Below are positions 9,042 through 18,560 of a DNA stretch of 64,000 bases, piece after piece (the first letter of the stretch is position 1; each line of letters starts with the position of its first letter). Both the position numbers and the translations under genes were made by a program. Origin of the DNA: Cohaesibacter gelatinilyticus (GTDB lineage Bacteria; Pseudomonadota; Alphaproteobacteria; Rhizobiales; Cohaesibacteraceae); NCBI RefSeq assembly GCF_900215605.1, contig NZ_OBEL01000001.1, positions 248,001 through 312,000 on the forward strand, given 5' to 3'. Below the pieces are notes generated by a model. That model saw nothing but the letters and a program-made list of their open reading frames with translations, had not been told where the DNA came from and did no database searches.

Positions 9042-9719
9042 ATGACCGAAGCAGTACCCCAGTCAGCATCCAATAACCTGACTCTCGATATTATTTCCGA
9101 TATTGCCTGTCCTTGGTGTGCGATTGGCTATTATCGACTCAAGGCGGCTCTTGATAAAATGGGACTGGAAGCAGAGATTGTATGGCATCCCTATGAAATC
9201 AATCCGCATCTGGATGCCAAAGGCACCAATCTGATGGATAACATCATCTATAAATATGGCATGACACCAGATCAGGTGCGTGAGATGCGCACCAAATTGA
9301 CCGGTCTGGGTGCTGAAGTAGGATTTAGCTTCAACTATACAGATGATATGCAGGTCCAGAATTCCCTGCGTGCTCACCAGTTGGTGCATTGGGCCAAACA
9401 GTTTGGTTCTTATAAAAGCCATGCCGTCAAGCTTGCCCTGTTGGAAGCGTTCTTTACTCATCGCAAAAACATCGCTGATATTGAGATACTTGCAGCCTTG
9501 GCAACGGAGCAAGGGCTGGATGGTCAGGCAGCATCTGAAATGCTCAAGCAGGATGCTTTATTGGCAGAAGTGCAAGCCGCCGCTAGTGGTTGGAAACAAC
9601 AAGGAATCTCTGGCGTGCCCTCCATTGTTGCCAATCGCAAGTTTCTTACGACCGGTGCGCAGCCGGTTGATGGGTATGTTCAATGGCTGAAGGCAGTAAA
9701 AGCCCAGTCACCGGTATAA
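9042..9719 (+). CDS. DsbA-family oxidoreductase, FrnE-like
   Basis: Cytoplasmic thioredoxin-fold protein of the DsbA/FrnE (2-hydroxychromene-2-carboxylate isomerase-like) family, 225 residues. After the first strand (LTLDIISDIACPWCAIGYYRL) comes the CPWC active site at about residue 24, then the helical insertion, then the cis-Pro loop GISGVPSIVANRKF near residue 195 and a C-terminal GAQPVDGY. No signal peptide, so disulfide or glutathione chemistry in the cytoplasm is expected. The frame begins at a TTG (9021), but the ATG at 9042 follows AAAAGAG at suitable distance and fits the family. FrnE homologues aid oxidative stress tolerance; the physiological substrate here is unknown. Confidence 0.88.
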   Translation: MTEAVPQSASNNLTLDIISDIACPWCAIGYYRLKAALDKMGLEAEIVWHPYEINPHLDAKGTNLMDNIIYKYGMTPDQVREMRTKLTGLGAEVGFSFNYTDDMQVQNSLRAHQLVHWAKQFGSYKSHAVKLALLEAFFTHRKNIADIEILAALATEQGLDGQAASEMLKQDALLAEVQAAASGWKQQGISGVPSIVANRKFLTTGAQPVDGYVQWLKAVKAQSPV

Positions 9720-9830
9720 ATTATCAATGTCATGTTGAGAATGACTTACTGACCATCATCTTTATGCTCCGTTGGAGATGCCTTACATAAGGATCAACGC
9801 AAATGTTGATCCAAATCCCAAGGTGTTTTC

Positions 9831-10628
9831 ATGCTTGATACAAAAATACCCGCGCTCTTCGTTCCTCATGGGGCACCAGATCTTGCTCTACAAGATAATG
9901 AAGCAGCTAGTTTCCTGAAAAATTTAGGAACACATATTTCTCGTAAACCCAAAGCAATCATCATGGTCTCGGCCCATTGGGAGACAAGGGGATTGCAGGT
10001 AACAGCTGCCCGGGAATTGGAAACCATCTATGATTTTCGCGGCTTTGCCAAAGAGCTTTATGAGCTGAAATATCCTGCCCAAAGCTCTTCCAGCTTGATA
10101 GAAAATCTTCTGGGCTTGCTGGCATCCAATGGCCATCCATTACGTCTTCACGCCAGCCGTGGTCTCGATCATGGGGCTTGGGTGCCTTTGATGTTGGCAT
10201 TTCCAGAGGCAGATATCCCTTTGGTACAGTTGTCCCTGGACAAGAGCATGAACCCGGAAGACTTGTTCAATCTTGGTAAAGTGCTTGCAAGCTTGTCGGA
10301 GCAGGACATCCTTGTCATGTCGTCTGGAGGGTTGGTGCATAATCTCTTCGAGCTGGATTTTGCAAACCCGAACGAACCAAATGAAGCAACCGAGCCTTGG
10401 GCGAGAGAGTTTGAGAACTGGCTGGACAAGCATATTGAAGCAAAAGACTGGCAAAGTCTCTTCAATTATCGAAGCTTGGCCCCAAATGCGGAACGTGCTC
10501 ATCCCACTGATGAGCATCTTCGTCCGCTTTTTATCACGCTTGGTGTCAATGAAGCGTTGGATCTATCACCAAAGAAGCTCCATAGCTCCTTCACTTATGG
10601 TAATATCTCAATGGCCGCATGGGGGTAA
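9831..10628 (+). CDS. DODA-type (LigB family) extradiol aromatic ring-opening dioxygenase
   Basis: A 265-residue class III extradiol dioxygenase-like enzyme, related to YgiD/4,5-DOPA dioxygenase, which opens catechol-type rings using a metal centre. The expected metal ligands are visible: His13 in VPHGAP, His49 in MVSAHWE, and later histidines in GLDHGAWVP and SSGGLVHNL. The ring end AYG..SMAAWG is also typical. It stands alone between the FrnE-like gene and tldD, so the genome context gives no substrate. A string of hairpins follows (10678-10847). Confidence 0.9.
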   Translation: MLDTKIPALFVPHGAPDLALQDNEAASFLKNLGTHISRKPKAIIMVSAHWETRGLQVTAARELETIYDFRGFAKELYELKYPAQSSSSLIENLLGLLASNGHPLRLHASRGLDHGAWVPLMLAFPEADIPLVQLSLDKSMNPEDLFNLGKVLASLSEQDILVMSSGGLVHNLFELDFANPNEPNEATEPWAREFENWLDKHIEAKDWQSLFNYRSLAPNAERAHPTDEHLRPLFITLGVNEALDLSPKKLHSSFTYGNISMAAWG

Positions 10629-10677
10629 GGGTTCTCTGTTTCACACGCTGCGTGAATATGTTTTCTGAGGTCTCCAA

Positions 10678-10847
10678 GGATTAGTTAGGGCTAATCCGTG
10701 ACGGACGATAATCAAGCGCAAAGCGCGCTCTCGCAGTTATCGTGGAAAAAGAAATCGAGCATGAAATCCTTCATGCTCGGGAGCCGATAGGCGACCGGGC
10801 TGTATAGCCCGGGCCTTCGCAGCGCCGCAGCTTTGCTGCGAATAGCG
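10678..10847. repeat. Cassette of consecutive hairpins, relative of the 105-bp array unit
   Basis: Between the dioxygenase and tldD lie, in order: GGATTAG/CTAATCC (10678-10698), an outer CGATAA/TTATCG (about 10707-10743), GAGCATGA/TCATGCTC (10757-10778), CCGGGCT/AGCCCGG (10795-10812) and CGCAGC/GCTGCG (10826-10840). The linker GGAGCCGATAGGCGACCGG (10780-10798) almost equals the linker of the array at 21848-22292, and the order of stems is the same, though the stem sequences differ. Confidence 0.75.
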
Positions 10848-10858
10848 CGTCAGAAATA

Positions 10859-12331
10859 TCAAGTCGCCGTGCCGCCAACAGTAATGCCATCAATGCGCAA
10901 AGTTGGTTGCCCAACGCCTACTGGAACGCCTTGGCCTTGCTTGCCACAGGTACCAATGCCGGTATCCAATTGCATGTCGTTGCCGATCATGGAAATGCGC
11001 TTCATGGCTTCCGGGCCATTGCCGATGAGGGTGGCACCTTTCACCGGAGCGGTGACCTTGCCATCTTCAATCAAATAGGCTTCGGTGCAGGAAAAGACGA
11101 ATTTGCCTGAGGTGATATCCACCTGACCACCGCCGAAATTCACCGCATAAAGCCCATTTCTGACGGATTTCAGGATCTCTGCCGGATCATGATCACCGCT
11201 TTCCATGATGGTGTTGGTCATGCGTGGCATTGGAATATGGGCATAGGACTGGCGACGACCATTACCTGTGCTGTTCACACCCATCAATCGCGCATTCTGG
11301 CGGTCCTGCATATAGCCGACGAGAACACCATCTTCGATCAGTGGCGTGCGTTGGGTCGGCGTGCCTTCATCATCGAAGGAAAGCGATCCACGACGACCAT
11401 CAATGGTACCATCATCCACCACTGTGACGCCCTTGGCAGCCACTTGCTGGCCCATGAGTTCGGCAAAGGCTGAGCTTTTCTTGCGATTGAAATCACCTTC
11501 CAGACCATGACCGACGGCTTCGTGAAGCAGAACGCCAGGCCAGCCCGGCCCAAGCACGACATCCAATTCACCCGCAGGCGCGTCAATAGCTTCCAGATTG
11601 ACCAGAGCCTGACGCAGAGCTTCGTCGGTGGCACCCTGCCAGCCACCATCAATTCCACCGTTCAGATAATAGCTATAACCATGCCGACCACCAAAGCCGT
11701 GACTTCCCGCTTCCTGACGGTCTCCTTCACCGACCACGACACTGACATTGACGCGCACCAGAGGGCGGACATCATGGAATATCTGCCCATCGGCGCGAAG
11801 GATAGCAATCTTGCGCCAGCTACCTGCCAATGAGGCTGAAACCTGCCGAACGCGGTTATCCTTATCGCGAGCATATTGGTTGATTTCTTCCAGCAGAGAA
11901 ATCTTCTCTGCAAGGCTCATGTCATCGACAGGATTGAGGTCGCCATAGAGCCGGCGATTGGTTTGTTGTGGTGCTTCTGCAGTAACACCACTATAACCTT
12001 CTCCAACGGAAGAAACGGCATCACTGGCACGCTTCAGCGCTTCAATGGAAAGCTCCCCGGAATGGGCATAGCCAGCGGCCTCACCAGCGACAGAGCGCAT
12101 GCCAAAGCCCTGACTGCTGTCAAAACTGGAGCTTTTCAATCGGCCATTGTCGAAAACCAGACCTTCAGATTGGGATTGCTCAAAGAACAGCTCACCATCA
12201 TCGGCATTGCTGAGCGTATCGGCCAGAAGCTTGCACACACTCTCCCGATCCAGTCCATGGGCCTCGAGCAAGTCACCGCTGTCAGTTGAATTGAGAGCTG
12301 CATCAAGAGGCTGATTATCTGTGTTGGTCAT
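10859..12331 (-). CDS. tldD: Metalloprotease TldD
   Basis: TldD and its partner TldE/PmbA form a zinc protease that degrades unfolded peptides and matures modified peptides such as microcin B17; it is cytoplasmic. The metal-binding HEAVGHGLEGD motif is present after VVLGPGWPGVLL, followed by the conserved DDEGTPTQRTPLIEDGVLVGYM and the C-terminal GNGPEAMKRISMIGNDMQLDTG with GTCGKQGQGVPVGVGQPTLRI. Using the ATG at 12329-12331 the product is 490 residues, near the family length; an open extension to 12418 would add 29 dissimilar residues and has no good ribosome binding site. It is divergent from mutY. No pmbA is in the window. Confidence 0.95.
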   Translation of the reverse strand: MTNTDNQPLDAALNSTDSGDLLEAHGLDRESVCKLLADTLSNADDGELFFEQSQSEGLVFDNGRLKSSSFDSSQGFGMRSVAGEAAGYAHSGELSIEALKRASDAVSSVGEGYSGVTAEAPQQTNRRLYGDLNPVDDMSLAEKISLLEEINQYARDKDNRVRQVSASLAGSWRKIAILRADGQIFHDVRPLVRVNVSVVVGEGDRQEAGSHGFGGRHGYSYYLNGGIDGGWQGATDEALRQALVNLEAIDAPAGELDVVLGPGWPGVLLHEAVGHGLEGDFNRKKSSAFAELMGQQVAAKGVTVVDDGTIDGRRGSLSFDDEGTPTQRTPLIEDGVLVGYMQDRQNARLMGVNSTGNGRRQSYAHIPMPRMTNTIMESGDHDPAEILKSVRNGLYAVNFGGGQVDITSGKFVFSCTEAYLIEDGKVTAPVKGATLIGNGPEAMKRISMIGNDMQLDTGIGTCGKQGQGVPVGVGQPTLRIDGITVGGTAT

Positions 12332-12508
12332 GGTCTGGTCCAGTGAGTTTGTGTTCTGATCCCTAGAAATAGGGGTGTTGGAGGGTGATATCCAGCCCAA
12401 TGACGCACCCATCCCCATAACTATCAGTAATTTTGTCCATTGTGGGTGCTACGGGGCAATACGTAAAGGCCCTTGATTTCATCAACAAAGACTTTGAGAC
12501 TGCGCCCC

Positions 12509-13630
12509 ATGGACCAAAAGCAGGAATCAGGCGTGACCAATAAGACCAACCAACAACTGAACAAACCAAATGCCGAGGCATTGCTCGCTTGGTACGATCG
12601 TCACCATCGAACCTTGCCTTGGCGCGTCATTCCAAAGGATCGGTCGGTGGGCGTGGTCAATGACCCCTATCATGTGTGGATGTCCGAGATCATGCTGCAG
12701 CAAACCACTGTCGGCGCGGTGAAAAGCTATTTTGAGAAATTCCTCACCATGTGGCCGACATTGTCTGACCTGGCTGCCGCAAGTGAGGAAGATGTACTGA
12801 AAGCCTGGGCAGGCCTTGGTTATTATTCTCGCGCCCGAAACCTGAAAAAATGCGCCGATCATGTGCAATTGCATCATAATGGCCGCTTTCCAGACAATGC
12901 CAAAGCATTGAAAGAACTGCCCGGCATTGGTGACTACACTTCGGCAGCGATTGCGTCCATTGCTTTTGATGAAGAGGTGCCGGTGGTCGACGGAAACATC
13001 GAGCGCATAGTCTCGCGCCTTTATCACATTGAGGAAGCCCTTCCAAAAGCCAAGAAACCGATCAAGGAAAAGGTTGCTGAACTGACACCATCAGAGCGTC
13101 CCGGCGACTTTGCCCAAGGTATGATGGATTTGGGGGCAAGCCTTTGTAGCCCCAAAAAACCAGCTTGTTCGCTCTGCCCGTTTTCCGGCACATGCGAGGC
13201 AGAAGGAATTGGTGATCAGGAGCGCTTCCCGATCAAGGCACCGAAGAAGCAGAAGCCAACCCGATATGGGGCTGCTTTTCTGATCAAGCGACAAGAAGAC
13301 GGCGCCATCTGGTTGCGACAACGCCCCGATAAAGGCTTGCTCGCTTCCATGAGTGAAGTGCCGAGCAGTGATTGGTTCGGAAAATCTGCAGAGAAATTTG
13401 AACTGGCCAGCGCCCTTGATCATGCCCCCGAAGGTCTGGAATTCCGTAAACTGGTTGGTCAGGTCATCCATACCTTTACGCATTTTCATTTGGTGCTGGA
13501 TGTTTATGAAACGACCAGTACTGATAGTGAGCCTATGAACAAGGGATGGTGGTCAGAACCGCAATCTCTAAAAGATGAGGCTTTGCCGACGGTGTTTCGC
13601 AAGGTCGTGGAGATGGGCCTTGAGCGCTGA
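12509..13630 (+). CDS. mutY: A/G-specific adenine DNA glycosylase
   Basis: MutY removes adenine mispaired with 8-oxoguanine. The product has 373 residues. Visible parts: catalytic Glu in MSEIMLQQTTV, helix-hairpin-helix LPGIGDYTSAAI, catalytic Asp in VVDGNIERIVSR, the [4Fe-4S] ligands with spacing C-X6-C-X2-C-X5-C (CSPKKPACSLCPFSGTC), and a C-terminal Nudix-like domain that reads 8-oxoG (FTHFHLVLDVY). The frame is open from a TTG at 12473; the ATG at 12509 is preferred. The downstream GNAT gene overlaps its end. Confidence 0.96.
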   Translation: MDQKQESGVTNKTNQQLNKPNAEALLAWYDRHHRTLPWRVIPKDRSVGVVNDPYHVWMSEIMLQQTTVGAVKSYFEKFLTMWPTLSDLAAASEEDVLKAWAGLGYYSRARNLKKCADHVQLHHNGRFPDNAKALKELPGIGDYTSAAIASIAFDEEVPVVDGNIERIVSRLYHIEEALPKAKKPIKEKVAELTPSERPGDFAQGMMDLGASLCSPKKPACSLCPFSGTCEAEGIGDQERFPIKAPKKQKPTRYGAAFLIKRQEDGAIWLRQRPDKGLLASMSEVPSSDWFGKSAEKFELASALDHAPEGLEFRKLVGQVIHTFTHFHLVLDVYETTSTDSEPMNKGWWSEPQSLKDEALPTVFRKVVEMGLER

Positions 13631-14105
13631 TAGACCCAGAAGATGTGAACCGAACGATCCGGTCCTGGGCGAAGTTCTGAAGCTAATTCAGGCCAGCTTT
13701 GCCTATATGGAAAGTCGGATTGATCCTCCCAGCTCAATGTATAAGCTCACGCTCGCCAATATCTCCGAGCAATGCGAAACAGGAGAGGTTTGGACGATTG
13801 GAGAGCCAGTACAAGCCTGCATATTTTTGACTTACCAGAAAAACTCCCTGTATCTTGGAAAAATGGCCGTCGCATCTGAGGCGAGAGGCAAGGGATATGG
13901 ATGGGATCTGATCGCATTGGCGGAGAGTCGCGCTAAAGCGCTTGGTTTTGAGGCTTTGGAGCTGAATACCCGCATAGAATTGCTCGAAAATCATCGAATC
14001 TTTGAGGCTTTTGGTTTTGTGAAATGCGCGGAAAGTGCTCACGCCGGATATGACCGCCCCACTTACATCACCATGCGCAAAGACCTGAGCCTAAGTGACG
14101 AGTGA
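13620..14105 (+). CDS. GNAT family N-acetyltransferase
   Basis: Probable acetyltransferase of the GNAT superfamily, about 161 residues. The acetyl-CoA loop is seen as VASEARGKGYGWDLIALAE, after KNSLYLGKMAV, and the C-terminal FGFVKCAES..GY is typical. The frame is open from an ATG at 13575 inside mutY, but family members start close to RPRRCEPNDPVLGEVL, so a TTG at 13620 preceded by GGAGATGGG is chosen; this overlaps mutY by 11 bases and suggests translational coupling. Substrate unknown. Confidence 0.75.
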   Translation: MSADRPRRCEPNDPVLGEVLKLIQASFAYMESRIDPPSSMYKLTLANISEQCETGEVWTIGEPVQACIFLTYQKNSLYLGKMAVASEARGKGYGWDLIALAESRAKALGFEALELNTRIELLENHRIFEAFGFVKCAESAHAGYDRPTYITMRKDLSLSDE

Positions 14106-14312
14106 GTCCTGAGAGAGAACAAGACTTTGATTTGAAGTTCTACGGATGACTTTTGAGGAGCTCGGAGTATGGCCATATTCCAAGCTAGCTACGACTTGCA
14201 ATTCCTCATCTGTCAGCTCTGATATCGATCAATTCGAAGAGATGAAAGAATTTTACGTGTTATGAAAGTCGGATACACTCAGGTATTTTTTGAGCGTAGT
14301 TGGGAGATTGTA

Positions 14313-15296
14313 ATGAATAGAGAAGTGGTTTTGACCGCACTGGCCTTGCTTTTCAGTATTTGTGTTACACAGGGGATGGCAGGAAGTCGAACTTCCTTAC
14401 CCAAAGATGTTGCAAGCGGTTGGGGTAATGTTTGGCTCAAAAGCATGGAAAATGGCTATAAACCTTATGGATTTAAGATAGTCGACAGTCAGACCGCACC
14501 CGGGCCGAGATTTGGTAAAAAGTTCATCAAATTTGAAGTCAGGCCTGGTGATTGTGGCAATAATGGTGGTTGGGATGATTGTGCGAATGACAGAGAGCGT
14601 CACGAGCTTTCTCAGAACAAAGCACTTCAGAAGCATGGCGATGAATATTGGTATTCGTGGTCGATTTTCGTGCCAACTGATACCCCTAGCATTTCACCGA
14701 CAAAGGTTCATCTTGGGCAGTTCCAACAGAAAAATAACAATGTTCTTTTGCTGATGTCATGGTCATTAGCTGGCTACTATATTGACAATCAGGTTCCTGG
14801 TAACGGCTACACTCGTGAAACTCGAAACATCATCCCGCAGCGTAACTATCAAGGAAAATGGCAGGACATACTCATCCATACCCGTTGGTCTCACAGCAGT
14901 GATGGTTTTTTCAAGATTTACCACAACCATAAGCTAAAATACGAGTATGCAGGTCAAACTATAGCCAAGGGTGACAGAAGCTTTTTCAAATTTGGGATCT
15001 ATCGGAGCTTTATCAGTCGCTACAAGAATAGGAACGAAGTATCAGAAGCTCCCAAGCAGATTGTCTATTATGACGAGGTTCACCGTAATCGATCACTTTC
15101 CAAAGTTGACTATGTCGGTATTGCAAAGTGGCAGGAAAAATTGGCTGAGACAGGTCACTATACCGGAAAAATTGACGGATTATGGGGAGGTGGAAGCCTG
15201 AAAGCCACTAATGCTTGGCTAACTGAGCAAGGTTACCCGAATGTAAGAGAGTACAGTCCAGATCTTTGGCGACATATGATCGAGGCCGAACAATAA
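14313..15296 (+). CDS. Secreted polysaccharide lyase with C-terminal peptidoglycan-binding-like domain
   Basis: A 327-residue exported protein. The ATG at 14313 follows GGGAG and starts a signal peptide (MNREVV, hydrophobic core, cleavage near QGMAG). The body has the jelly-roll features of the heparin-lyase-I/glucuronan-lyase-like family (Polysacc_lyase): FIKFEVRPGDCG, DEYWYSWSIFVP, HLGQFQQKNNN, WQDILIHTRWS, FKIYHNHKLKYEY, KFGIYRS and QIVYYDEVH. The last ~55 residues (WQEKLAETGHYTGKIDGLWGGGSLKATNAWLTEQGY) look like a PG_binding_1 repeat, which could anchor the enzyme to the wall or an exopolysaccharide. It may cut acidic glycans, possibly the cell's own. It sits alone. Confidence 0.8.
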   Translation: MNREVVLTALALLFSICVTQGMAGSRTSLPKDVASGWGNVWLKSMENGYKPYGFKIVDSQTAPGPRFGKKFIKFEVRPGDCGNNGGWDDCANDRERHELSQNKALQKHGDEYWYSWSIFVPTDTPSISPTKVHLGQFQQKNNNVLLLMSWSLAGYYIDNQVPGNGYTRETRNIIPQRNYQGKWQDILIHTRWSHSSDGFFKIYHNHKLKYEYAGQTIAKGDRSFFKFGIYRSFISRYKNRNEVSEAPKQIVYYDEVHRNRSLSKVDYVGIAKWQEKLAETGHYTGKIDGLWGGGSLKATNAWLTEQGYPNVREYSPDLWRHMIEAEQ

Positions 15297-15308
15297 ATTA
15301 TGCTTCCC

Positions 15309-15337
15309 AAAAAAATAAAAGGCGGCACAAGGCCGCC
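15309..15337 (-). terminator. Rho-independent terminator, minus strand
   Basis: Stem GGCGGC / GCCGCC (15321-15326 / 15332-15337). On the minus strand it is followed by TTTTATTTTTTT, so it most likely ends the ccrM transcript about 190 bases past its stop. Confidence 0.8.
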
Positions 15338-15528
15338 TCAAGTGGGTGATGGTCATGTTGTCGCCATTTGTTTTCTGTCTGGCCGATGGGTACGCAAAAC
15401 CTTATCCGCATCGTTTTGCCAGACGGAAAACAGACCCTCACCGGGGTAATCAGGAACTCAGAACTCTTCCTCGTTTAAACTTTTCATTGAGATGGGTTGG
15501 CAATGATCTGCCTATTGACCATCTGGCC

Positions 15529-17160
<1,632 letters not shown>

Positions 17161-17745
17161 ATGATTAAGAGTGTTGATAAATCCAATGCCTCTCCCAAAA
17201 CTTCAGGGAAGAAGGCGAAAAAGGCTGCCAGTTCCACATCTGAAAGTCAGGCGGCCGCGCGCAAACAGCGTAAAGGCTCTCGACGTCTTGGGGAATTGAT
17301 TGGTCAGTCTTTGACACCACTTTGTCGCAAACAGGGTTTTGCATCTGCCGATATCGTACAGTTCTGGGCCGAGATTGTCGGACCACAATTTGCCCATTGC
17401 ACAGAACCAGACAAAATCCGTTGGCCACGCCGTGGAGAGGGGGATGGATTTCATCCTGGTACCTTGGTGGTTCATTGCGAAGGGGCGCAATCGGTGTTCT
17501 TTCAGCATGAGCGTGAAAGCGTCATCCAACGGGTCAATGCTTATTTCGGATATCCGGCGATTGACAAGATCCAGATCTTGCAGCGGCCGGTTCGACCACG
17601 CCGCACTGTACAGCCACCACCTTTGCGGGCCATGACGCAAGCAGAAGAAGCAAACCTTGATAACCAACTACAGGGCATGGAAAATGATCGTATGGCTGCA
17701 GCACTGAAACGACTTGGCCATGCAATTGCTGTCAAAAACAAATAA
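17161..17745 (+). CDS. DUF721 (DciA-like) protein
   Basis: DUF721 proteins of the DciA type load the replicative helicase in bacteria lacking DnaC. The protein has a basic, disordered N-terminus rich in K, S and A, then the DUF721 core LGELIGQSLTPLCRKQGFASADIVQFWAEIVGPQFAHCTEPDKIRWP, then LVVHCEGAQSVFFQHERESVIQRVNAYFGY, a KH-like fold. The C-terminal QGMENDRMAAALKRLGHAI is family-typical. The start is unclear: the frame opens at a GTG at 17074 and another GTG lies at about 17134; the ATG at 17161 has no strong ribosome binding site. In Hyphomicrobiales this gene commonly stands near mutY, dsbA and smc, as here. Confidence 0.85.
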   Translation: MIKSVDKSNASPKTSGKKAKKAASSTSESQAAARKQRKGSRRLGELIGQSLTPLCRKQGFASADIVQFWAEIVGPQFAHCTEPDKIRWPRRGEGDGFHPGTLVVHCEGAQSVFFQHERESVIQRVNAYFGYPAIDKIQILQRPVRPRRTVQPPPLRAMTQAEEANLDNQLQGMENDRMAAALKRLGHAIAVKNK

Positions 17746-17762
17746 TGTGTTGCAGACATAAT

Positions 17763-17797
17763 AAAAGCCCCGGCAACAGATCGCTGTCGGAGCTTTT
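17763..17797. terminator. Bidirectional terminator
   Basis: Arms AAAAGCCCCGG.. / ..CGGAGCTTTT (17763-17797) form a long stem with one G-T pair and an inner ACAG/CTGT pairing. It lies between the converging dciA-like gene and the histone-like gene. Confidence 0.8.
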
Positions 17798-17823
17798 GAA
17801 ATGTCTTCAGACGTTCGCAAGAC

Positions 17824-18090
17824 TTAGTCGAGCTTGTCGAGTGCCTTCTTGGCTTTCTTGACCTTGCCTTCCAGCTTCTTGATCTCTTTTTCAAGAGACT
17901 TGATCTCAGCCTTCAGTACTTTCTTCTTGGCTTTGACGGCCGCTTTTTTCGAGGCTTTCTTGGCGTCAGTTTTGGAGGGCTTCTTTGCAGCCTTCGCAGG
18001 CTTTTTCACGGCCTTCTTTTCTGACTTTGCAGGAGCTGCTTTTTTAGCGCCTGCCTTGGTGTCTTTTTTGACGTTTTCGCTTTTGGCCAT
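17824..18090 (-). CDS. Histone H1-like lysine/alanine-rich protein with coiled coil
   Basis: An 88-residue, very basic protein. The first ~55 residues are a K/A-rich disordered tail with repeated AKKPS, KKAAVK and KKPAK motifs like histone H1 tails and bacterial H1-like DNA-binding proteins. The last ~33 residues (LKAEIKSLEKEIKKLEGKV) have heptad spacing of a short coiled coil, so it may dimerise. AGGTAG lies eight bases before the ATG. Binding of DNA or RNA is inferred only from composition. Confidence 0.75.
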   Translation of the reverse strand: MAKSENVKKDTKAGAKKAAPAKSEKKAVKKPAKAAKKPSKTDAKKASKKAAVKAKKKVLKAEIKSLEKEIKKLEGKVKKAKKALDKLD

Positions 18091-18269
18091 AATCTACCTA
18101 CTTTTCTGTCCTGTCGCACTGATACTAATTCAAGACTTTTGAATATTGAGGGCAACTTAGACTGATCAAATAAGAGAGGCAAGAAAAAGGCGCACTTATT
18201 GCTCTTTATCGTAAATCCCCCCAAAGCATATGAGTATGTGAAACCGAACTCGGATGACGACCAGCAGGA

Positions 18270-18482
18270 TCACACAAGTTTTAGGAATTGAGTTTTCAAA
18301 ACAATTGTATTTTTACCAATGCGGCATTCGACTTCTTCGCTCTTGCCAGTGAGACGAATGGACTTGATTGCCGTGCCACGCTTCAGGGTTTTGGACATAC
18401 CCTTGATCTTCAAATCCTTGATCACTTGAACGCTGTCACCATCCACCAGTTCAGCGCCATTACTATCTTTGGTTGTCATCAT
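18270..18482 (-). CDS. Short PhnA/YjdM-type protein
   Basis: A 70-residue protein matching the C-terminal domain of PhnA (YjdM): GAELVDGDSVQVIKDLKIKG, KRGTAIKSIRLT, EVECRIGKNTIVLKTQFLKLV. The N-terminal zinc ribbon of the longer PhnA proteins is missing; the short form is common in alphaproteobacteria. Despite the family name, a role in phosphonate use is not established. AGGA sits five bases before the first of two successive ATG codons. Confidence 0.88.
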   Translation of the reverse strand: MMTTKDSNGAELVDGDSVQVIKDLKIKGMSKTLKRGTAIKSIRLTGKSEEVECRIGKNTIVLKTQFLKLV

Positions 18483-18560
18483 CTTTTTCCTGTTAGAGAG
18501 AGCACAACCATAATGGGCTATCGATGGAAGTCGAGAGCTTTCTAATCGAAATCGAATACA

